Shown here: positions 38,505-51,800 of the stretch, piece by piece
Layout of the letters: each line of letters opens with the position of its first letter
How positions within the stretch are numbered: the first letter of the stretch is position 1
Assembly (NCBI GenBank): GCA_022393335.1
Contig: JAJEKB010001024.1
Coordinates: 124,001-188,000, forward strand
Reading direction: 5' to 3'
DNA: 64,000 nt
Origin: Macrotrachela quadricornifera
Lineage: Eukaryota; Rotifera; Eurotatoria; Philodinida; Philodinidae
Translations under genes and position numbers: made by a program
Notes under the pieces: model-generated
The model's input: only the letters and a program-made list of their open reading frames with translations
What the model was told of the DNA's origin: nothing
The model's database searches: none

Positions 38505-38920
38505 ATGGATTGTAAGTTATTGTTACATATGTTTTATGAAAAATTAATAAAATAAACAATTTTTTTTTCTATGAATAGCTTACTACCATAATAGACTTGA
38601 AAGCCATTATCGCTTGGATTTTAATGGTGATGGATACATTGGTGGAGAAGGTAAATACATATAGACCAAAAGTTTCTAACATGTTTTTTTTATTAATTTT
38701 CTTTGTTATTGTTTTAGGTTATTTGAGCATGCTTGAAAGAGCAGTAAAGAGAGATATTAATGGTGATGGTTATATTGGGCGTCAACATGATGTTTATCCT
38801 GGTGCTTCCGGAAAATACGGTCATTCATCAATGGGATACGGCCATTCAGCAACGGGATATGGTCATAGTGGTCATAATAGCAGTCGTGGTCATCGTCATC
38901 ATCGTCGCCATCATTATTAA
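38505..38920 (+). CDS. 93-residue protein with two EF-hand-like calcium loops and a Gly/His-rich tail
   Basis: Three exons: 38505-38511 (ATGGATT only), 38579-38650, 38718-38920. Two loops of the form D-x-N-G-D-G-Y-I-G sit at residues 16-24 and 39-47, 23 residues apart. They have the first, third and fifth ligands of an EF-hand but lack the Glu at position 12, so binding would be weaker or dockerin-like. The C-terminal half is YGHS repeats followed by a His/Arg-rich end (GHRHHRRHHY). There is no signal peptide. A TATA box lies upstream. The family is unknown; a metal-binding role is inferred from the loops and histidines. Confidence 0.72.
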
Positions 38921-39339
38921 GAATAAAATTTTTTTGTTTATTGAAACTATACTCAGCTAACAATGAATCGTGTTTTTAAATATATTAATAGAAAAAATGA
39001 ATGAATCATATAATTAAATTTCTTAAGTTTATAAACATACGGAATAGAAATTGCTGGATTGCCATAATTGTATCTAGTCTGAAATAAGTTTTTCTATGAA
39101 GCTTATGTATCTATCAGTATCAAAAATGATCAAGAAATGATTAAAACTTGTCTTAATTTTCGAATTTTTTACTATATGGACAAAATCATTTGTTAGTCAC
39201 GTAACACTGCAAAATTGAAACACGTATATCTCGAAAAGAGGAGCCTTTCTAAAGCAAATTTTTATATGTTGTATGTGTGCTAAATTACTGCAGATACTCT
39301 GAAAAAAATCACCTCTACAGACTTTGATTGACACAGCAG

Positions 39340-39784
39340 TACCCAGGATCCACCAATTGGAAAATCAAGAAATTCAAGGAATTCAAGGAATTCAAGAAAA
39401 TTAATGTAGTTTGAGAAAATTTCAGTTTACTTGAATTCCTTGATTTCCTTGAATTCAAAGACATTCTCGATAGTGAGGATGAAGGCATCTTTCTCTTAAC
39501 AGATATAGTGGAATTTAAGGAAATTAAGGAATTCAAGAACATTTCTAGACTTTCCTTGAATTCCAAGGCATTCTCGATAGTGAGGGTGAAGGCATCTTTN
39601 NNNNNNNNNTCCTTGAATTCCAAGGCATTCTCGATAGTGAGGGTGAAGGCATCTTTTTCTTAACAAATATAGTGGAATTCAAGGAATTTAAGGAAATTAA
39701 GAAGTTTAAGAAAATATTGCGGAACTTTCTTGAATATCTTTATGTTGTTGAATTCCTTGAATTGCCAATTGGCGGATCCTGGGT
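39340..39784. mobile_element. Element with 20-bp inverted ends and internal tandem repeats (element E)
   Basis: TACCCAGGATCCACCAATTG at the left (39340) and its inverted copy CCAATTGGCGGATCCTGGGTA at the right (to 39784; one mismatch) define the ends, and the TA could be the target duplication. Between them, units of about 107 bp carry CATTCTCGATAGTGAGG and AAGGCATCTTT (copies at 39462, 39569 and 39625) joined by AAGGAATTCAAGG-type words. An assembly gap interrupts the array. Confidence 0.65.
39600..39609. other. Assembly gap (10 N)
   Basis: Ten N bases. The 47 bases before the gap (39553-39599) are identical to the 47 bases after it (39610-39656), so the gap probably joins two overlapping contig ends or collapses repeat units. 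Confidence 0.95.
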
Positions 39785-40297
39785 ATATCTCGATTGACAA
39801 GAGTTATTTCTAAAAAAAACTAACGTTAGCGACGTGACTCAAAAAAGACATCGATTTTCACTTTACGATTCAGCATAGAAAAACTCCAAACAAAAGCAGC
39901 ATTTAAGAAAAACCAAATAGTACGTTGTGTAGACTAGAGATGCAACAGTGACGATCATTCATCGATTCATCGCTAACCAGTGTGGATCGATAATCATTCC
40001 ACCAGTTATCAATATACACATTTCTCAGTTTCAGCCGTTAACATCGGGATCCATCGTAACCCACCAGTATGCATTGGCACACACCACTACTCACCACTGT
40101 TCACCAGTATTCACAGTTATCTACTGCTGTTCGCCGATACTAGGTATGGACCAGTGCCAGTTCGGGACTAGAGAGTGGGCGCCAATCCGACTGGATATTT
40201 ATGTAACTAATCTATGATTTATTAAACCATCAGTAGTTTAATAGATTCAAGGGTCTTGGGGAACTATCATATGGAGATATCTAGAGTTCTCAAGTAC

Positions 40298-41265
40298 TAC
40301 ATAGAGGTATCCAAAAGTAGTGGCAACAATATTTCAGTCCACACATTAAGCTTGATAATAGTTTCTTTTCACATAGGATAATAGAAAAAAAAGCTCTATC
40401 TTTCTATGCTATTTGATTACTATTGAACTAATATTATAATGATAGAATTTCGACAAGAACCGTCTCTGTTAAATACTAGCTCGTTACAGTAGATCATAAC
40501 GGATGCGATATAAAAAGTGGGGTACTTTTACATTTTACTTTACCATCACTGAGTACATTATATTAATACAAAAAAAGATATGTACTACAAGATGCAGCGT
40601 GAAAAGCTTTACAATTTCCACTGAATTGCTTATTTTCTAAGTGCACCTTTTGGTCTCAAAAAAGAACAAAAAATCTGAGCGATCAAATTTTGACATTACA
40701 AAACAAGATCTTCTTTTTAGAGAAATATGCATACGTTTTATCCCATCGTATTTCTATATAGTATTCTTTGTGAGATGTAGAGTTTTTAACGCTGCATCTT
40801 GTAGTGTATATTATTTTTTAAATGAAACATATCTAGTAATAAGAAGGTGAGATAGGATGAAATATATGTATCTTTTATCAAAACGAAAATCTTGTTTTGG
40901 TTATACCGAATTTTGTCCATTTTGAAGACAAAAAGTGCACTTGTAAAACAAGCGACTGAGTGATAGTTGTAGAACTTTTCACGCTGCATCTTGTGGTGTA
41001 TTTATCTTTTCGATAAAACACATCAAATAATAATGAAGCGAAATACAAAAATGGCATCTTCATTATGGTCTACTGTAACAAGCTAGCATTTAACAAAAAC
41101 AGTTCTTATCGACATTTTATCATCATGATATTAGTTCAATAGTGATCAAAAAGCATAGAAAGACAGCATTTTTTCTTTAACATCCTATGTAAAAAGAAAC
41201 TATTATCAGGCTTATTGTGTGGTACTAAAATGTCGTTGCCATTACTCTTGGATACCTCTAAGTAT
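40298..41265. repeat. Large palindrome, about 970 bp (element F)
   Basis: The left arm (about 40298-40780) and the reverse complement of the right arm (about 40785-41265) align almost end to end. Paired blocks include AGAGGTATCCAA at 40303 with its mate at 41247-41260, GATAATAGTTTCTTTT, TTACAGTAGA and CAAGATGCAGCGTGAAAAG. The word ACAAGATGCAGCGT occurs three times (about 40590, and inverted about 40788 and 40980), so the right arm also has an internal direct repeat of about 192 bp. No coding content and no clear target duplication. Confidence 0.7.
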
Positions 41266-44200
41266 CTGTCTTTAATACAATATAATGTCTCAAGAAATTA
41301 AAAACTAACAATTTTCAACACATAATATTATAAAAAACAAGAATTATATTCCTTAAAGAATGTGATATAGTCTACTTTTTTTTAGTGTAAATAGTGTTCA
41401 TATAAGCTAATTATACAAAATCACGTTGTTATTATGAGCAATATTATTAGAATTATTATTTTGAATAATGAATATAGGTAACAATAAGAAAATCATATGT
41501 GCGCATCATATCACTAAATGATCATTTATGTCATAATTATTTCAAAACAATGATCATGTTTCAGACAGACAAATATAGATGGATTCGTGTTTTCGAAATT
41601 CTATCCTTCGAGTCTATAGAATATTAAATATAAAAGTTATAATTATAAAGTTCAATTTTAACTGATAAATGTTAATCAATAGCTTGAAATTTTTAATATT
41701 CTACGATTAAATAGATCGACAGATGTAATGGGAAGATATTAGATTCAATCTTTAACCCTTTGAGGATCGGCTTATTTTGAGTAAAAGTGACGAATTTTTT
41801 ACCATTTCAAAAGTGATTTATTTTGCTAGATTTATCAGGATGTGGACATTAGAAAGCTTTTAAAATGTGATATTCTTTGAATCAGTTCGGATTGCACAGT
41901 AGAGCACCACAATCTGGACATTAAAGCCTTGTATCGCTTCGTTTCTTCTCCCGCTTGATTGGATGGCTACAGACAAAACAGCATTTCCTGAGATTATCTC
42001 TAGGAAAAAAAACGAGGAAATGATGAGCAGTGAGGCACAGTGAAGAATTGGCTAGTGATCTTCCTTTTATTTGTGATCGTTTTGATTCGTATTCTCTAAT
42101 GAGCTCGGAAATCTTAGCCCACTTAAGTTTATTTCTATATTAATATTTCTCTTCACAACAATATGAGGACGGCATATATGTCGATAAAAAAAGGGAAAAA
42201 TCCATTCAACATACATGTACGATAATAAGGGAAAAGCCCATTGTATATACACAAATGACAGAGTGGAGAATTTCCTGATAAATGAATGTGACTCAGAGAG
42301 ATAAGGATGTGGATCATAATGCAAACGTGTATAAAAAAAGGAATCCCAACGTTTACTTCGGAGAGACACAAAAAACAACTCGAAATCTCAATGACGATTT
42401 AAAGCGTCACTGATCCTGAAAGGGTGAAAACGAGATAATAAAAAAAGCGAAATTATAGAGTGAAAAAAGCTCTACAAAAATAAGCAAGACGATAATTGTT
42501 ATTGTATTTTGATAAGGATAATTTCCATATAATAGTCTAATGCTTTGAACATAAACATTTGATAATACCAATTTATAGTTTATATAGAGAAAATTTTTGA
42601 AATTGAATCGAAACCAATTTGATTTATACATCATTAGATGTAACTTTTTAAAATGAAAAAGTTGAAAAATTCGGTGAGGTCCTTTCAAGGCCAAGAAAAA
42701 ATGACATTATTGTTATACACTATCTTGACGAGTAAATAAATTATTGAGAAAACTATTCATTTTATCAGACTTTGTAGAGCTTTTCTCGGTGATCATTTTG
42801 AATTTTCTTGAAAAATGGCAATATTGTGGTCAGAATATTGATATTGTGAAATAATGGATGTCGGTTGTAACCTGGTCTGTTTAGCGAATATCGCTACGTA
42901 GACAAATGATAAAGTTTTGGTTTCTGTCTCAAAAGGTACGCTTTAAAAAGCTCTTCAAAAACCGTAAGAAGAAACCTCTAATGACTTGTTCTGATGATTT
43001 CCTTCATACTTACAATAAAAAAAAATATATGATTCTTTATACCATTTATTTTTCTTAGGACTAGAGTTTGTTTCGTTGTATTTTATTAATCATAGTATTA
43101 GAAAATAAAGTCAAAAATAATTTTACAAATATGCACGATTTAAGAATTGTCATATGAAGAATGATGAAAAAAAATTATTTGTTTAATGTTAGATATTTTA
43201 CAAGAATTTGTTTTTTTTTCATTTCAAAATTTTCCTATTCAATATAAAAGAATCCAAATATTTTTTTGCTATTCTTTGTTTTGTATGTTTAAGTGTTTAT
43301 GATAAGTATCTATAATAGAAAAAAAAAATTTATATAGGTCTCCTATACATTGAAAAAATGAAGCCATTTGAAAAGTGATCGATTCTTTTTTAATAAGTTA
43401 CACTTCACTCAAGTGTTTAATAATATATAAAAAAAAGAATATGTTTTATCTCAATCATTAACGCATGTTTAATAATGAAAGTACGTAAAATTCCGCAAGG
43501 TATTCGCAATTATGGATGAAACTTTTCTATCTGACATTTTGAGAAGTTCTTCAATATTCCTAAGGCTATCTATCTATCTAAGAAAAGACTCTATCAATAG
43601 AATAAAATATCAAACAATTATTAGGCCACACTTATTCTTTATTCAGTTCAACTAAACAATGAATAAATCGAAAAGATCAATAGATAATAAAAGTCAAATT
43701 TAATATAAGAATTCATTAACATTATTATAATTTTATTAAAATAAAAAATAATTATCCGATAAATATCTGCTCATTATCAATATGAATACTTAAGAATAAG
43801 TAAAATGTCATCCATTTACAAGAAGACCTTGTCTTCTGTCATTCTGACTATTAATATTTCTGAAGGATAAACAAATAAAAAAAAACCAATAGAAACATTA
43901 ATTTCAGTGATGATTATATATTTATTTATAATGTCAATAATGAATAATAAATAAAAAAAAAACGAAATAAAGAAACAATATTACAGGTGGTTATTGTATT
44001 TTCGTACATTCTTAAAATTAAAATGAAGAAGATAAAGAATAAGACATTTATATTTACATCAATTATAATACATGTATATATATATACGAATGATACTCTT
44101 TCTTTTTTTCTTGCCTTCTTTCAAACCGATCTACTATACTTAGTTCGATACATTACAAAATACAAAATCAATGAAATTTTCACAAATACGTAGACATGAT

Positions 44201-44508
44201 AAATACGAATTCATTAATGATGAAAACAAGAAATATATAACAAAAACAAGAAAAGAAAAACAAATAAGTATTATAATAACCAAAAAGAAAAAAGAAAAAG
44301 ATATATAAGGAATGTTCATCATATATGAACGTAAATAAATGTATTTGATAAGTTCATGACTTGTTAAAATATGTACAATAAATGTTGTTGTTATTTGCAA
44401 ATAAAAAAACAAAAGAGAAAAAAATGAAAATGAAAATGAAGTTAGCAAACGTATATATGCGAGTTCAATAAATGTTTTATATACAAAAACAAATGTTTCA
44501 TTTATTGT

Positions 44509-45268
44509 TTAATCTAATGCATAGAAATATGGTGTTTTCATACGAAGATAACGACGTAAACATAAATACATTCTTAAAAGAAAAAAAAATATATTTCTTT
44601 TTTTTTTTGTTTTATTTATTATAATTAAACTTACATTCCCATGCCAAGAATAAAACTGGCACAATTACTTAAAATAACATAACGCATACGTTTTTTTTCA
44701 ATTAATGCTTTTTCAACTTCTTTAGCTGCTTTTTCTTCTTCATCTTCAAAAAGTAATTGATCACGTACACTTCGATTTATTGGATGAACAAATTTCCATT
44801 CTCTTTATTTAAAAGAAGAAAATATTTAAATTTAAAAAAATAAATAAATATTTTATTTGTACTTTGGTGGTTCAGCTTCAACACGTGATGACCAATGTAA
44901 CATCCAATCTGCAACATTTTGATCAGTTTGTACAGGACTTTTAGGACTTTTTGGTGATGAACTAAAATAATCAGTAAAAAATAAAATTCGATTAAAAAAA
45001 AAATACTAATTTTATTTACCTATCACTACTTGAACTTTTAGACCCAACACGTGATGAATCTTTTTGTGCTTCTAATAATAAATTTTCATTAATATGCATA
45101 CTTGATGAAAGATCTCTATCAGCAAATGAACTCATCATTGTTGATGGTGGTAAAACTTGTTTTTCTTCCGATTGTATATCAATCCATGAATCTATATGAA
45201 AAAAAAAAGTAAAAATAAAAAACTTTATGTTATTTACCTGATGTATGATATTTATATGATTTATTCAT
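44509..45268 (-). CDS. BNIP3: BNIP3/NIX-family mitophagy receptor
   Basis: Tail-anchored outer mitochondrial membrane protein that recruits LC3/GABARAP in mitophagy. Exons in ascending order: 44509-44572, 44635-44802, 44863-44961, 45020-45191, 45238-45268; 177 aa. Residues 12-16 (SWIDI) match the SWVEL LIR motif of BNIP3. Next comes LLLEAQKDSSRVGSKSSS, corresponding to the conserved LLDAQHESGRSSSKSS block, and ADWMLHWSSRVEAEPPKEW, corresponding to the WDWSSRPENIPPKEF block. A charged Glu/Lys helix (about 115-140), not typical of vertebrate BNIP3, precedes one membrane span (about 141-163) with a small-residue LGMGI motif and a short basic tail. Length is close to human BNIP3 (194). The gene is head-to-head with CFAP47. 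Confidence 0.93.
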
Positions 45269-45831
45269 GTTTTATTATTCCTCTCTTAGTTATATGTAAG
45301 AAAATCTATAAAATATAAAACAAAAAAAAATCTTTTTTTTGTTATGTAACTTCTTATATGTTTCCATGAGAAACGTCAAATACATAAATATATCCTTTTT
45401 GATTCATTCATCATCTACAGAACCATGTGATGAGTTTTTACACATATATGTTGATCTAATACAGCACGTGATTATTTGACCTATCAATACAAATCAATAA
45501 GAAAATAAACAAGAGTAAAGACATGAAAATGTTATGTTCAATAAAAACTCATCACGCGCAATAACCATGAACTTTTATCTAAGGACATATTGTTCTATAT
45601 TCGAACACATGATCATATAAATACGTGTAGTACATAGAATGTAACGCAATTATATAAATTGATTATATAAAATGCATAGATGTGTTTGGAAATTTTTTAT
45701 TAACTACTATAGAGGACGTTGCTTAACATTAATTTTTAAATATGGTTGATTGTCCCTATCGACGAAATTTAATCAACAAGAAAAAAAACATTGTATCATT
45801 TTTTTTTATTATTTTCAATAAATAATAAAAT
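45269..45831. promoter_or_regulatory. Divergent intergenic region between BNIP3 and CFAP47
   Basis: 563 bp between two start codons on opposite strands, a likely bidirectional promoter. No gene seen. It contains several CACGTG-like or ACGTG words (for example around 45467 and 45623), but I cannot assign a factor. Confidence 0.4.
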
Positions 45832-48800
45832 ATGCGTTATAAAGACTATGGAATTGTTATTGAACCAAATGAAATTGAATTTTCTCATGTTATACAAAAT
45901 AATCTTTATCGACAAATAATTCATGTGAAAAATGTGGGAAATAAAAGTAAACGTATACAAATATTTCGACCTGCTATTAAAGTTAGTTTCTAAGAATATA
46001 TTGAAATATTATTTTTTGTTCGGTTTCTTTTTTTTTATTAGGATTTTCAATTAATTGTAAAAAATCCTGATCAACCTGTTCCACCTGGTCTTGAAGTAAC
46101 AGCTATTGTTGAATATATAGCAAAATCAAATCAAGAACAACAAGATATTATTGTTGTTGATATTGATGGACAAGAAATACAAATTCCTTTATTTGCATTT
46201 CCAGCACGACCTGAAATATCAGTTGATGGTATTTTATTTTATTAGAAAATTTATAAATATATACATATAAATTGATTTATTTTATTTAAGATATCGTTGA
46301 TTTTGGTACTCATGTTGCCGATAATAAAACTGTTTATAAAAAACTTCTTGTGAAAAATACTGGTAGTACAGCTGCACCATATAGAATTGATTATCAAGGT
46401 AAACAACCAATTGGATTTACACCACAATCAGCAATTATTCAACCAAATTCATCAATTTCGGTTGATGTATCTTTATTAACATCATCGGTTACATTAATCG
46501 ATGATATTGCTATGTAAATATTCAATAAAAATAAAAATTATTTATTTATTTATTTTTATTTTATTATTTTAGATTAGATGCATGTCAACAATCACATGAA
46601 ATAAAATTAAAAGGAAAAATAATGAATCGTCGTTTATGCTTACTTCATCCAAAAAATGAAGAAGAATTACAAAAGCTTAATTTTGGTTCTTGTTATTATG
46701 GTTGTGATCTTACAGCATTAGCAATTTTATATAATGATTCACCCGAATCAGTTGCTTATTCAGCATTAATTGATGATTCGAAACCAACAGTAAGAATTTA
46801 TCAGAAATAATTATATACTTAGATAAGGAAACTGGCATCTATATCAAAGACCGATATCTTATTGTCCTCAAAAGTCAAATTAGCAAATTTTTATGGAGTC
46901 TAATAATCGACTGTTCGCTTTCCATTATATATATATTAATGATAGATTTTCTCGTTAATTAAGCTGTGCCTAGAAGTAACAGAGATGAAAACCATTGGAA
47001 TAAATGAAATCTATGTGTTTGAATAAATAAAGTAGATGGAAAGGTTAAAGTTGAAGATAATATCGAATAGCCATTGAAGCAGTTTGCTATTAGATTCCAG
47101 AATATCAACAAGATAAAAGTCGATAGAAAAGACAATGATAAAAATGCAAGTTTCTATTCTTTTCATCTCTTGATTATATCATCCAAGAAAACTCGGCTCC
47201 GGTCTATGATCTATATGTCTTTCGTAGACTTTTTACCTTTTTTATTTTAACAAAAAGCTCATAAGAATTATCTCTATGGAAAATATCAAAAATGAATGAT
47301 ATTTCGATAAGTGAAAATTTTCATCGTAAAAATATTAGTTATCCACTTCAATTTTTTAATGCTTTAATATTTCTGTGTGATTCTCTATAGTGAAACTGAT
47401 GTTTTGTGTAGTACTAATTCCAAATATTGTGCTTATGTTGAAAATAAAAAAGAAAACCTTCAATAATCAAACTAATATTCATTTCTCAAATATTTTCTAT
47501 TATTTATTTTAAGGATTCTGATCAGCAAGAAATATCTGATATTGAATATACAATGAATCCAATTAATTCTATAATCACTGTTTTTCCAAATCAAGGCATA
47601 CTTAATCCATTTGAAAAACGTCCACTATTTTTTCGTTTTAGTCCAAGGTAAAAATTTCTTTTTTTTCATTCTGTAATTAAATTTTTTCTATTGTTTTATA
47701 AATAGAGCTTATTCACCAAAACAAGCATTTGCTGTAACACTTGATTTACCACCAAGACGTGATATAGCTGCTTTTATGTATTTTGAATTATTAGGTGCAA
47801 GTCCAGGTCTATCAAATATTGAACATAGTAAAACAAAACTTGAAATAGCTGTTGCTGGAACAGCATTACCAGTTATATTATCACTTGAACCACAAATATT
47901 ACAATATCCATTAACATATATTGGACAAAAAAATGAAAAAACTATTCATATTTATAATCAATCTGATCATAAATCAGTAGATTTTCGTTTTCCATCAATT
48001 GCTAATTTTGCTGTACAACCAGCTAGTGGACAATTAAAACCAAGAGAAAAACAAAAAATTATTGTTACATTTATTCCACATCAAATGGGTTGGTTTAATT
48101 AATTTGAATTGTTTTACTATTATTATTATTTTTTTTTATCTAGGTCATATTAATAAAACACTTATATGTGAAGTAGTTGGTGCAGTAGTAAATCCTGATG
48201 CACCAGTATATACTCAATCAAAATCTATTCATCAAACTCAATGTACATTAATTGGTGATACAGCAATGATTACTGAAATACCAGCAGAAAAATTTAATAT
48301 GGGTAAATAAATAAAAAAAAATTTTTTATTAATTAAAATTTGTTTTGTTTTGCTTTTAAGGTCTTAAACCATTAATTGCTAATGAAGTTGGTATTAATAT
48401 AAATACAACACAAGATTCATTAAAACGTTTTCATCCTCGAGCAGCAGTTTTAAATAGTATGAATGATACAATACATAATAAACGACCATCAAATACATAT
48501 TTAAATAATTTTAAAAAACATAAAGTATCATTTCCAAATGATCGTGCAAGAAGTATTGGACCATTTAATCGTGAAGAAAGTTTTATGTATGTTTACCTTT
48601 TGTTTTCTTCTTTGAAAAGAATCAAATTTAATAATAATTATTTTAGAACACCATTTACTCGAGAAGAAAGATATAATTATATTGATCCAGATTATGCATA
48701 TACAGATGAAGAAAGAAAACAAATTGAAATACATGAAAATACTTATAATCAATTATTTGATGAACAAAGATTTCAACGTTCGGAAATCAAACGAACAAAG

Positions 48801-51800
48801 TAAAATTTCAAAACAAAAAAAAAATGAAAAAATTCTTTTCTATTTCAGAGAATATAAAAAATACGATAATGAAACAGATTTGGGAATGAAACCAGGAAAT
48901 GGACTTGAATCACCTCATATTATTTTAGCAGATGTGGAAAAAAATGTTAAAAAATCAATAAGTAATGAGTTTATTTTTATTTTAAAATACGTCTTAATTC
49001 TATACTTGAGGCAGAAAAGAAAAGAAAAAAAAAAAGAATATAAAAGCTTTTCTTGTCAATGTCATGCTTAGAATTCTAATTATAAAATTCTTTTTTTTTT
49101 TCTTTTAATAATAAAGTTCCGTCATATCCTAATTGGAAATATCGTTTACCAACAACATCGGAATTAGCTGAACAAGAACAAATATTATTACATAAACCAA
49201 TAAAAGAAGGTCTTAATTCAGTTCCAACAACACAAAAAGAAAAAACTGATTGTGCTATACTTTTATCACCAAGTCAATTATTTAAAATTGTTGTTGGTAA
49301 AATAGAATCTTTTCACTTTTATTTTAATTAAAAATAAAAAAATAATTCTTTTTTTAAGGTCCACCTGAATTAAATTTTGGAGAAGTATGTGTTAATGCTC
49401 CAATAACAAAATTTTTATCTGTTCTTAATAATCTTGATCAATTTATTCTTGTTCAAATCGATGTATGCAAAGATTTTTTTCTTTCTTTTTTTTTTGTTAT
49501 TTAAATAAAATTTTTATATAGGTTGATTCAGCTGCGTTAAAAATGACATCACCATTAAGTCAAGTTATACCAGGAAAATCTCATGTACAATTTCCAATAA
49601 CATTTGAACCAACACAAATTGGATTATATCAACGTTCATTATCATATATAATTAATAATTTTTATCGTCATTATGTTAAAATAATTGCTGATGTTCGTTT
49701 ACCAACTGTAGAATTATCAACAGATAAACTTATAATACGTTCATTATCACATCTTTTAGCAGAAGATTCATTTCGAAAAGTTGTTCATTTATATAATCCA
49801 TTAAATGCATCAGCTGAATTTCGTTGGGTACCTGTTATTGGACCAAAAGGAACAGCATTTTCTATTCGTCCAGCAACAGGTTTATTTTATTCTTTTATTT
49901 ATTTAATTAAATAAAATTTTTTTTTTGTTTTGTTTTAAAGGAATTATTGATCCATATCAAACAATTGATTGTGAAGTTGTTTGGTATGGTAGTACACAAG
50001 CTCCATTAGAAAATTTTTTTACTTTACATATTTTTTCAACAAATGATTCACGAAAAATATCAGGAAATAATAATAATAATAATTCAATATCAATTAATGA
50101 AACAAAATTAACACTTCATTGTATTGCACAAGTTGGTAAAGCAAAATTTAAAATACCAGAAAAACGTGTTAATTTTGGTTTTATACCAATAAATATGACA
50201 TCAAAAAAATCATTTACTATTATTAATGAAGGAACAAATCATCTTTTCTATCAAGTATTGTTATTATTAAATTTAAAGAAAAAAAGAGAGAGAAAAATTT
50301 GTTTTTTTTTTTCTTTTAATTTTAAGATTGTTGATCCAAATCCATGTTCTGGAGTTAATATTAGTCCAGCAAATGGTCTTGTTTCAGCTGGTTCAAAAAC
50401 AAGTATAACTATTGAAGTCTTACCAATTGAATTAATTAAATTTGATATTAAATTTGGTTTAAAAGTTCTTGGATATCAAGAACAAGAAATTCGTATGACA
50501 GGTGATGTTATTGAACCAGATTTAAATATTCCAGAAAATGAATTTAATTTTTCTGGTGTACCTATATTAATGAAAGCAACAAAACAATTTCATATTGAAA
50601 ATAAGGTAAAAATGATTGCATCATCTATTCAATATTTTGAATGTGCTCGATTCGATTGATGTCTATGATGAAATAACTTTCGTTTTAATATATCATTATT
50701 ATTCACGTTTCATACTTTTGAACTCGATAAAATACTTTTTGGAAAAAAATTGTATAGAAAATTAATTAAGTGATGAGAAGTTAAATAGTAGTTTAGAGAA
50801 ACTATTCGTATTATAAATAAGCAATAGTTTATAATCAGTTCATGGTTATATTCTAGTTGGTATAGATATAAGTGTGTTTATAGTAACTATAATTTAATAT
50901 CGTTTAAGATACAACCTAGAAAAGTGAAAATGTAATTTAAGGACAAAATTTAATCAAAGTAATAATAATTTTGCTACTATGATTTGATCTGATTTTTTTT
51001 TATTGTATATTATTTTATCAATAATATGTGAAGGAGTGTTAGTACTTGTGAAAATTATCAGCTGACTTGATATTGAATGATTATTATTTCTAATAAATAC
51101 TGATCTTAAATCATTTAAAAAAAATATAATCGATCATTTTTCAAATTTTGCAAAAGATTATAATAATGCTTAATAAAATCATTGCAATTCTTGCTGCTCT
51201 TCTTCTCTGTGGTACATTATTGGTTTCAGCCAAACCTGCTGCATCTGTTCAAGAACAACGTCGTGCTATTTCACTTCCAAATATATTTAAATTACCAAGT
51301 ACATTCTGTATCCCTATGTTATGCTTTGCTCCATGTATGTGTGGTAGCCGGCTTGATTCACGTGGATGTGGTACCTGCAGCTGTAATCCATGTGGTCGAC
51401 GTTAATGGTTTTAATTTTAATCTTTTATTTTGATTAAATGATTGAAAAATAAATTTTAAAACAAAACGCAAAAATTATTCAATTGTTTTCTATTAATTAC
51501 AATTCATAATATTCACTAGACCTTATTTAATTTTAAAAAGAATTCATTCTAATATATTTTGAAATAAGTCTACTTACATATTATTTTATTCTCTATTCTT
51601 CAACAAATAAAACCTACCTTACATGTTTTTAACTCTTATACTATTGTATACACATTTGTATATCATTGTATAAATAATAGAGTTAACGACACTTATGATA
51701 TACACAGTATAATTTATTTTGTTGGCATTGAGATAATAAAAGTAATAATACAAGGAAGAAAAATATTTCATTAACCATTTGAATTGTTAAAATGAAAGTG

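Larger units (their letters stand above)
38921..44508. other. Gene-poor intergenic region, about 5.6 kb
   Basis: It contains element E (39340-39784, with a 10-N gap), a GC-richer patch with repeated CCAGT/CACCA words (about 39940-40190), and element F (about 40298-41265). From 41270 to 44508 I see only A/T-rich sequence with short direct repeats and no exon-like coding signal. Confidence 0.6.

Noticed and set aside
39948..40217. 89-codon ORF in the GC-richer patch
   Set aside because: The open frame follows from repeated CCAGT/CACCA words; two overlapping frames are open and neither looks like a protein domain.
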